Assembly: GCA_946902985.2 (NCBI GenBank)
Contig: OX336389.2
Location: forward strand, 1,082,443,788-1,082,507,787
Origin: Meconema thalassinum
Taxonomy: Eukaryota > Arthropoda > Insecta > Orthoptera > Tettigoniidae
Direction of reading: 5' to 3'
DNA: 64,000 bases
Shown piece by piece: positions 55,827 through 64,000 of the stretch. The number at the start of each line of letters is the position of its first letter. Position 1 is the stretch's first letter. Made by a program: the position numbers and the translations under genes. The notes under the pieces are model-generated. The model was not told the DNA's origin and did not search any database. It saw only the letters and a program-made list of their open reading frames with translations.

Positions 55827-56987
55827 TGTATGGACTTTTGTGTGTCCTATACGGGGTTGTGTTAGAGGGTGTGTTGAGCAGAATGCTGTTAAGGGAGGTT
55901 CGAGTAAGTGTACAATGTGTGGTGTGAGAATGAGCTGTCTAGGAGCGTAGACGGGGCTCGAGGATGAGCTCCCAGGTATTCTGGATAGTGGTGTAGCTCG
56001 GGGGTGTGGTAGCGGTAAAAGGGTTGCTTAATAAATAATAAGCAGAGGTAATGCGGCGCTACTCAGCTTACTGATAACGCGCACAGGCTAGCGGAGACAG
56101 AAGCAAATGAGCTGACACGAGCTCGGTAGCTAATTCCTCTAAACAATTAATATTAGAGGGTCCTACTCGGGTAAGGTTTATGGGGTAGGATCTTATCAAA
56201 TAGTCAAATAAGTCGAAAGACCAATGAGGTAGAGCCTGTTGGCTTTAATGAGTACTTCTAAAATGAAGTACGATTACTGTTCAAAGGAGTGTTAATAAAT
56301 CTCATGTCTCGCAATACAAATACAAGGTGTAAGACAAAGGGGTAAAATACAGGGATGTTATGGAGAAGATACTCGCAGATACACTCACCCAGATGCCGGC
56401 CCCGTGGTGTTGGGGTAGCGCGCCTGCCTCTCACCCGGAGGCCCCAGGTTCGATCCCCGGCTCCGTCAGGGATTTTAAAACTGACGTGAGGCTTGGAACG
56501 GGGTGAACTCAGCCTCGTGAGGACAATTGAGTAGCTGTCTGACAGTGAGACAGCGCCACGATCACGAATACCAAGATTAACGGCCGAGGGGACCCGACGC
56601 GCTGATCACGCGTCACCCCAATATCTGCAGGCCATATGACTGGGCAGCGGTCGCTTGGTCGGCCTTAGCCCGTCATGGGCAGGATAGTGCCAGGGGTTGA
56701 CTTTGATACTCACCCAGATGGCAGCTTGACGTGAGGTGGCCCTTCAGGTGTTTCACACTACATGGACCCCGAGCCGTGGGTGCCTGGCGGTTTTGTAGTT
56801 TTTAGTATGCAGTGTGCGCAGAATTGCACATTCCTGCCTGGTCGGTACACCTATAGGGGTCGTATGAGTTCATATACGAGGTTACTCGAGTTTACAGAGG
56901 TTATGAGAGTTCGAATGATCATGTAGATGTAACTGTATGTGGAATTGGGGCTTGGGAGCGTGTAGCTGAATTTAGATGCTGATGTAA
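55827..56987 (-). repeat. LTR-like direct repeat, right copy, split by a SINE
   Basis: 836 bp after removing the 312-bp SINE and its 13-bp duplicate. Together with the 23-bp gap this accounts exactly for the length difference from the left copy (859 bp). Confidence 0.85.
56396..56707 (+). mobile_element. tRNA-headed SINE (312 bp) inside the right LTR-like repeat
   Basis: Head GGCCCCGTGGTGTTGGGGTA, B-box GGTTCGATCCCCGG at about 56448-56461, then GGCTTGGAACGGGGTGAACT, a body with GACAGTGAGACAGCG, and an end near CCAGGGGTTGACTTTGAT. Flanked by ACTCACCCAGATG at 56383-56395 and 56708-56720 (exact 13 bp). The GGCTTGGAACGGGGT phrase resembles the 24251 SINE (GGATTGGAACGGGGT), so the families share a segment after the head. 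Confidence 0.93.
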
Positions 56988-59900
56988 TGAACCCATGTGC
57001 CATCAGGTCCATGGATGGTCGAATCCATGCATTTGAGGAAGAAATCAAAGAAGCGTATAGTTTCTAATGTAACTTTAAGAAAGATCAAGCTAGGAGGCCA
57101 GTATAAGGTTGTGCAACTAACGAGGACCAGGTGTTCAAGAGGATGATATCACCCCTCTTGACATTCTGAAGGGAGCGAGTCACGAGTATTAATAACCGAG
57201 TGGAAATTTCCCAGGATTAAACAAGGAAGCCTGACTCGGAAATCAAGCTTACGTTGCTGGAAAATGACAACACCGCTTATGCGCCAGAAGAGGAATAATT
57301 AAATTTAACCCGTTTACAAGTATAATAATGAGGAAACAAGTACAGTACAGTGAATCATTTTGAATGAGAGATTTTTCAGTAAAGAGAAACCATTTAATAA
57401 TTGCGCAGAAAAAAACTGCTAACGTAAGACGACGTCATTGGGGAAGTACCACGGCCTGTGTGGTGGGGATAGAGCAAAAGAAATGCAACACCCACACAAT
57501 TGAGGACGAGAAATTAATTAATATCTCCGAATTGCACGATCGATTCTTAGGTGCAATGAGATTATGTGACATTGAGAAGACGAGCTTTCGGAAGGTATAA
57601 TTTTTATATTTGTGGCACCATTATTTTAGAAGTTGACCACAGAAAAGGCTAGAGTCTTATTTTTTTGTAGTAAAATAGTATAAAGCTTCGGGCTTCACCA
57701 AGCCAATCATGCAGTGCAGTCATTCCGACAGTCCGTGAGGGGACGTAACGCTGGATCATCAGCACATCAGTATTCAGACAGCCTTGTAGGGCGTAACTCT
57801 GCGTCACATCGAAAACAGCTACCAGTACTCCTTGAGGGGAGAAACGCTGTGTTACACCGCAGAAGTAATAACCGATAGCCATAGGCATCGCAGTATTAAC
57901 GACTTGCTTGCCTCCATAAGGAGTGGTCAAGAAGAAATTTAAAGTATCGCCGTATTGAAATATTAGGAACATCCTAATTATAGGATTTAGGCCCGACTGT
58001 ATACAAGTTATAGTGAAAGTTCGTAAGATATAGTCAGAGCAGGCTGCGAACGTCGGACTTAAAGGCGATAGGTCGTTAAATATACGAACGAATAGATCAT
58101 AACGTACGGAAGTACCGTACCAGAAAGATAAACTGTTATTTAAATTAAAGAACCCAAAAAGGGAAGAACAGAATAAGGTTCGGAACGTATGTCAGAAAGG
58201 TAGGAGTGTTAGAACCGTTCAAATAAAGAAGATAGGAGACTATAAACATTATCTCCAGAAAGCAGGCGAACTATTCTAAAAGTACTAGACTCGAGAAGTA
58301 TTAGCTGCTATAGACTAAATCTATAGGTCTTTGAGGAAACCTCGATCCGAATAGACTTTCGTTAGGATCGATAGACAGATCTACAAAGAAGCCGTGCAAG
58401 CTAGATAAATAGCCGGTCATCCAGGATAGGAGTAGCAGAATTTGGACTCCAGGGAACAGTAGATGTTTCGAGACTTTCGCATTCTGCAGGATAGGAAGCC
58501 GACATCGAATAAATTTCACCCTTGGAAACGGGAATTTAAGAAGATCACGTGTGATAGGCTCAGAAATACGGCCTAGTGATCGAGAATTGTGAAGTGTAAA
58601 ATAATCAAGATTGTGTGTTAAATTAATATTTTTAGTGTTTATTATGTGTTCAAAAGGGACACATCAGTGTATAAAAATGTCGTCAATGTTAAGTGTTTTA
58701 AATATATGTCAAAAAGTGTTTATACATAAGATGAATTCCTTTAATATGGAGTAAAAAGTTCAAAGTGGGCCCAAAAATGAAGCACCGCACAAGATTGAAG
58801 ATCATGGGACGATCTTAAAAAAACATGTGAGTACAAAATTTCATTCTATTTTGGTGTCAGAAATTGGTTGTGTACAAATCCACCGGAGTTTTTGAGTAAA
58901 AGGGATGTGTTTTAATAAATAAATACTGAATAAGCCAGAACGCGGTCTGAACAATAATAAAAATTTTGAGAAATTATAAATGATTATGTAAAGAATAAAT
59001 CCCGTAGAGGAAATAAGTGAATAAAGGGTTAATGTATTTAACAAATGTCATAAGAGCAAGCGAAATATCACTAATTATCATGAAAGATATTCAAATAAAG
59101 TAAAGTTGAAATGTGAAAGAAATAGCTTTTGAGCTTGTGTAAAGAATAAAGATAATAATAATAACTAAGTATGGAAATATTAAATAAAGATCAAATAATT
59201 TGATGTGAACATAAGAGCGTTAAGCCTTAATGTATGTGTAAGATATGATGTTTAATGAATGTTTTAAAAGGGAGCGATTTATCGGCAATGGAAAGATTAA
59301 TATGAGAATTAAAATAATATGAATTGTTACTAATGAGATTTATCAGTTCTTGGGAAGACAATTTGGCTTAAAATAATGCATAGCGCAAAAAGAGCGCAAA
59401 TAATATTAAAATGTCACGCTAGGAACGCGTAGTGGTTAAAATACTTGGTAAATTACTTATGGAGGGTAGTTGATTGCAGTGAATTGATAATTGTATAAGT
59501 CCTCTATTTGTGACATAGTATCACGAGGCATTGTGTATGTATAAAAAAGGGAGCTAATATATGGTATTATTGAGCGTATGTCATATGGGCCACGGCCGAC
59601 TTTAAATCGCATTTTGTATAAGTCCTCTGTAAGGGAATGGTTCCCGAGGCACGTGAAGAGATTCGAACGCAGAATCGTCTTATGATAAAGCCCCCTAATT
59701 CTTCGTCGTCGTATGTGTATTAATCTTCCCAATCAATGAGGACCCTCTCATAATTAATAAATGCCAAGGTTACGAAAGTGGTCTTTGAACCAAAGAATAG
59801 TTGTTTGAATGAATACGGTACAGTAAAAGCCCGGTCTCTCCCCAGAACTGAATATAATGTGGAGGTTTGTTTTGAAAGCCTTGGAAATAAGCTACTAACG

Positions 59901-61041
59901 TGGGTTAGACAGGGAGTCGCCGTCACCCCTCGTGTCATAAATTGCGCCCGAGTAGAAGGGTCTAGCTCTCTTAAAGCGAGAGGGACCAGAAACCGTCTCG
60001 TAAGATGTTGTAAAGAGAAATGAATACACCAGGAGTGTTTAAAGTTGTTAACGACCCGGGCGTTGAACCGAGGTCCTTGTAGATTGATATTTTCGTTTGC
60101 CTGTTCAGATCGTAGTTTCTTATATGATAATGGTCTTATAAGACATAAGAGATAAATAACCATCCCTATGGTAATAATGTATGGACGTAGGATTCCACGA
60201 GTTGATTGAAGGCGGCTAGGTTTCGGGAGTAACTATAGTTTTTTGACTGTGTCAAGTATCTTCACGCTCTGGAGTACACAATGGATTTCCTGATTACCTT
60301 AATATATTTGTGAAATAAAGAGAGATGATAACAACTGAATGTGTGGACATGCCCAAAATATTGAGTTAGATAATTAACATAGATTTTAAATATAATTATA
60401 TATTTGTTTTTGAGAAATAAGAAAATATAAAGGATAGTGTTTGAGGTGTACAAGAATGACACCATTATTATGTAAATGCATGGAGCCATAAGAGCTCGGA
60501 GTTATATAAACTTACTGTTAATGCTTTATGGAAGTGAGACTAAGTAGGAATTGTTGGGTTTATGTGGAAACCACATGTTTTAAATACAATATTTGTTTTA
60601 TTATATTTGTGATTCCTTGTTCATTTGGAACAAGTAGATGATTATGGGTCAGTAATTAAATTGTTAAAGTGTTTGTAGCGCCATTAATTTTATTAATTAA
60701 ATGTGTTTAAATAGGAGTTGATTTTGTTGTTATTTTTGCAAGTGTATCCTCTAATTAATCCAAAATATGTGAGTCACAGAGTGGGGGAACTTACCGCTGC
60801 CCCGAAATTCCGAATTGAGCTACGCTGGCATACTGTGATTGGCATATTTCTTGCTAAAAGGGCACATGGGGGTCGTATAAGTAATGTGCTGGATTAATAA
60901 CTAGAGGAACACTTAAGACGGTCATTTCATGTAAAGTAAAGTAATGATAGGTGTAGCTACAACGTAAAATATTAACTGACCGCATGGGTCCCTAGAAACT
61001 CATACCGAGCAGCCCTGAAATATATAATAAACCCCCTAGCA
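56988..61041 (+). other. Unassigned; probably includes the long 5' LTR of the element that starts at 61042
   Basis: No supported gene. By analogy with the 3.3-kb LTRs of the related element at 2342-14921, the 5' LTR of the plus-strand element probably occupies much of this stretch and ends ...CCCCCTAGCA at 61041, 12 bases before the primer site. The other LTR is outside the window, so the left boundary cannot be set. Small frames here are unsupported. Confidence 0.4.
57729..57880. repeat. Three degenerate copies of an about 50-bp repeat
   Basis: Successive blocks TCCGTGAGGGGACGTAACGC, CCTTGTAGGGCGTAACTCTG and CCTTGAGGGGAGAAACGCTG, each followed by a TCA/TTACA-type word. Similarity is partial. 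Confidence 0.5.
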
Positions 61042-61053
61042 AATATAAGATTT

Positions 61054-61071
61054 TGGCGCCCAGTACGCAGG
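61054..61071 (+). promoter_or_regulatory. Primer-binding site, tRNA-Lys-like
   Basis: TGGCGCCCAGTACGCAGG. The first nine bases equal the common TGGCGCCCA of lysine-tRNA primer sites; the rest is only partly matching. Confidence 0.55.
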
Positions 61072-61330
61072 GATGAGTTTTCCTAGGGAAAACCCGAGTT
61101 TTCTCGAAAAATCAAAATTTTCATTAAAAAAATGGTTTTTCGAAATTTTGAATTTTAAATACTTCCATAAAGGTTTATGAAATTGAATAAAAGTATCAAA
61201 AGGGTACGTTGTAAGTGAATACCCGTACCAAAGTAAGTTTTTAAAGAAATTGGGACACACTGATTCGGAGTATCATCTCTCAAACATGTACTAGTGTGGT
61301 GGCATTAGTGGCCCACTGTATTCTAATAAG

Positions 61331-64000
61331 ATGGTATTGAGTGAGGAATTACAGGGGCTTTTGGAGGCGATAAAAGCCGATAGTAATGAAAAATTGGAGG
61401 CGATAAAAGCCGATAGTAATGAAAAATTGGAGGCGATAAAAGCCGATAGTAATGAGAAGTTGGAGGCTATAAACAATACATTGGGCTTCCAAAAGGATGA
61501 AAATAACAAAGTGTTCGAATCCATAAATAAGAGTTTGAATAAGTTGGATAGCCAACAGACTGAAAATAAAGAAGTGTTCGAATCCATGAATCTAAGTTTA
61601 GAGTCACTAAAAACTGATAGTGCTAATATGGGAACTAAATTAGTAGATATCGAAGCTAACTGTCTAAAAATGAACAATGAAGTGAAGGTTGAAATTGAGG
61701 GAATAAAAAGGGGGTCAAATGGACTCAGAGAGGTTTTAGAAGAAACAATGAATACTAAATTTCAAGGGTTTGACACTAGGTTGGAGGACAAGTTAACTGA
61801 GTTAAAAGGGGAAATCGCAAGTGAGATTAAAGAGGAAAATAAAGGATTCCATTTCGGATTGCAAGTCCAATTAGAAACTATGAACACAAATATGGTAAAT
61901 TCCCAAACTACATGTCAAGAAAATTTTAAAATTTTAGAAACTAAATTGGTTAACATAGAAACAAAGGGTGATGATTGTGAAAAGAGACTTGTAACCCAGA
62001 TCCAAGGTATGCAGGAAAAATTAGAAGCTCAGATAAAATATAACAGCGAGATTTGTAAGGCTTCCCGGGAGGAAATAAAACAAAGCGTGAATAAGCTAGG
62101 AGATAGATTTGAAGGGGTTGAGGAGAAAGTAGGGACCCTCGAGAACAAAATCGGTGTAGTTCAGACTGAGGTAACTGAGATGAAAAATCAAAATCAAAAG
62201 GATGTTCAGGGGATGAAAGATCAGATTGATCATTTTACTAAGCAGGTAGATGATAATTGGAAGACGTACGAAACGAAAATAGATCAAAGATTAGGTGTAT
62301 ACGAGGGGCATCTCCAGAGTGAATGAAAACAACGAGAGGGCGAAAATAAGGATAACACCCATAAGATAGATGAAATAGGTCAGGGTATTAGTGAGGTTCA
62401 GGAAACCATCGGAACATTAAAGGTCGAAATAGGAAAAACTCATAAGGAAGTAGGCCAGATCCAAAATGACTTGATGATATTGTATAAGAGTCAAGAGAAA
62501 ACTGAGGGAAAGCTTGAAGGAATTAAAATAGATATGGTCAAAGGACGAAAAGAAGTGGAGAAGCAAATAAAGGAGATACGAGAGGGCCTGGAGACCATAG
62601 GTGACGTTAAGCCAGAAATTATAGACCAACAGGCTAAGATTATTAAGAAAGAGGTAGAAGACCAAATAAATGAATTCAGGGATAGCTTCAGGGATGAGAA
62701 ATTCCAACTCAAAAAGGTAGAGGAAGATATTAAAAGGAATCAAGAAAGAATTCAGGATGAATTAAGATCCCGATTGGAGAGGACTGAACATAAGAATAGT
62801 CAAATGGAAATCCAACTCATGGCAAATGAAGAAAGTGCCCGAAGAGAAAGGAAGTTAGAATTCGAAAATCAGGAGGAGTTTCCAAAGACAGGATGGGTAG
62901 ATTCCCGTGAACAAGGCACAGATACGGAGAGGGACTTAGGAGGGGAGAGCCCTTATAAGAACCCAGGATATCCGATGGCGATGTCAACCCCGTACACGAA
63001 TCAGACAAATGGCCAAATAATAAACATTATTAAATCCAATGAGGATAGACCAGTACAGTTTACGGGTAATAACATGTCTATTACTCCAAAATACTGGCTA
63101 AAAGAAGTGGCAGAGTATCTCAACGAAATGAACGTTCCTCAGGATCGGAGACTGAGAGCTATTGAAAAGCTGTTGGCAGGTGATTGTCTCACCTGGTTCA
63201 GAAGCTTCAGATACACCTTTGATACGGTGGAAGGCTTTAGCGAAGCATTTTTAAAGCGATATTGGGCAGCAGATGTCCAAGAAAATTTAAGGCTAGATCT
63301 GTACTCTAGGAAGTACAGCACCAATGCACCTACTAAATACTCGGAATTTTTCACCGCTCAGCTGTGTAAATTCCGCGAACTGGATATTGCTCCGGCAGAA
63401 AACGACCTGTGTGCTGCCATTGCAAGACAGCTTCCGTATGAGATTCAGAGGCTGCTAATCTCATCCAAAGCCAGAAGTGCTGTGGAAGTGGAAAGTGTAT
63501 TACGTCAGTTAGATATGACGACTTCGCACGTAACTCCTCGGCATCAAAGACAAACGGAGCAAGTACACATGGCCAGCAGTCAGGAAACTGGAGAAAAACC
63601 AGCGACCAGGAATCAGTCCACCAGTACTGATACTCAAGGACTAGGTCAAGAGTATGGGCACCAGGAGCCTAGAAGGATACAGCCATATTACAGGGGAGGA
63701 TATCGAGGAAGAAATCCTAGAACTACGGGTTATAGGCAACAGGAAAGCCGACCCTATAACAATAACCATCAAAGGCAAGAAAACAGAAATAAATGGGAGA
63801 ATTATCCCAGAAGGAATGTCAGGCCAGACGATAGGGATGATGAATATCGGGCCGAAATAGAAGAAAGATATCAGGAAAGTCTTCGTTATATGAACGAAAG
63901 ACCAGATGAACCTGATAGGCAAAAAGTCCGTTGGAGTGAGGCAATCAAGAACCGAAAATCACCCGACCGACTAGACGGAGCTCAAAGCTTGGAACTACAA
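61331..64000 (+). CDS. gag: Gag with very long coiled coil, capsid domain and basic tail; one in-frame TGA; runs off the window
   Basis: From Met at 61331 the frame runs 331 codons to TGA (62324-62326), then stays open in the same register for 558 codons to the window edge. Residues 12-44 are three exact-to-near 11-residue repeats (EAIKADSNEKL). Charged coiled coil continues, across the TGA, to about residue 530. The capsid domain (about 575-730) has LTWFRSFRYTFDTVEGF and the helical YSRKYSTNAPTKYSEFFTAQL. The tail (about 770-850) is rich in Arg, Gly, Tyr and Asn (YYRGGYRGRNPRTTGYRQQE) with no zinc knuckle. The protein would form the particle and bind the element RNA. The TGA could be a disabling mutation or a read-through site. 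Confidence 0.88.
61364..61462 (+). repeat. 33-bp tandem repeat, three units, within gag
   Basis: Unit GAGGCGATAAAAGCCGATAG followed by TAATGAAAAATTG. Copies at 61364, 61397 and 61430, the third with two changes. Encodes the hendecad coiled-coil repeat. Confidence 0.97.

Larger units (their letters stand above)
37473..56987 (-). mobile_element. Large LTR-like element with no recognisable pol, carrying nested insertions
   Basis: Two direct repeats (37473-38331 and 55827-56987) start and stop at equivalent bases. On the minus strand the repeat ends ...CCATACA, and two bases further comes TGGTGGAGCACCCACTATTG, placed like a primer-binding site. The array at 45587-50970 has the same CA-AT-TGGTG layout. 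The 17.5-kb interior holds a SINE, a mariner relic, the gag array and another SINE, all with their own duplications or inverted ends, leaving about 10.6 kb of its own sequence. That residue is T/G-rich on the plus strand (A/C-rich in the proposed sense). No protease, RT or integrase motif was found. The other LTR end (TTACATC on the minus strand) is not canonical TG, and no purine tract is obvious, so the assignment is probable, not certain. Confidence 0.6.
61042..64000 (+). mobile_element. 5' portion of a second coiled-coil-Gag Ty3/gypsy element
   Basis: Primer site followed by a Gag frame whose capsid block is clearly homologous to the Gag at 8949-10580 (WFRSFRYTFDTVEGFSEAFLKRYW against WFRAFRSTLTTFEEFSRGLLKKFW). 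It runs off the right end before pol. It is in the opposite orientation to the first element and much diverged from it in the coiled coil, so this is a separate family of the same lineage. Confidence 0.88.

Overview
The window is eukaryotic repeat-rich DNA, almost certainly from an arthropod with a large genome and probably an insect. The basis is Ty3/gypsy LTR retrotransposons, an RTE-like non-LTR element, a DD34E Tc1 transposon, a mariner-like relic, several tRNA-headed SINE families with insertion-site duplications, and many ATT microsatellites. The SINE at 30465 and 43191 resembles sequences I associate with polyneopteran (cricket/grasshopper-like) insects, but that is memory, not a search. 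The only ordinary host gene I can support is a tRNA-Pro(TGG) at 23711-23782. No multi-exon protein gene is convincing.

Left part (1-14925): a short SINE on the minus strand, then a complete Ty3/gypsy element on the minus strand (2342-14921). Its LTRs are unusually long (about 3.3 kb, about 1% diverged by eye) and it is flanked by a 4-bp ACAG duplication. It carries an intact 1126-codon protease-RT-RNaseH-integrase frame and a Gag with a long coiled coil and no zinc knuckle. The 5' coiled-coil part is split off by a stop and a frameshift.

Middle part (15-37 kb): two 1465-bp Tc1 transposons with identical 341-aa transposases lie in opposite orientation (17303-18767 minus, 25210-26674 plus). 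Between and after them are pieces of a tRNA-headed SINE family, the tRNA-Pro gene, a 165-bp tandem duplication, a small inverted-repeat element whose ends are palindromes, another SINE, and a 2.9-kb RTE-like retrotransposon (30978-33923) with a 26-bp target duplication and several nonsense codons.

Right part (37-57 kb): two matching 0.84-0.86 kb direct repeats (37473-38331 and 55827-56987) look like the LTRs of one large minus-strand element. Its interior has no recognisable pol. That interior has been hit by two SINEs, a mariner-type relic and a tandem LTR-gag-LTR-gag-LTR array (45587-50970, flanked by GGTT). The array's Gag has a SAP domain and a tRNA-Leu-type primer site, and pol is absent. 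A fourth SINE sits inside the right-hand LTR.

Right edge (61-64 kb): the 5' end of a second coiled-coil-Gag Ty3/gypsy element on the plus strand, with primer site at 61054 and an 889-codon Gag frame interrupted by one TGA, running off the window. It is a relative of the 2342-14921 element. The most distinctive biology here is this coiled-coil, knuckle-less Gag lineage and the pol-less LTR elements that must depend on proteins supplied from elsewhere.
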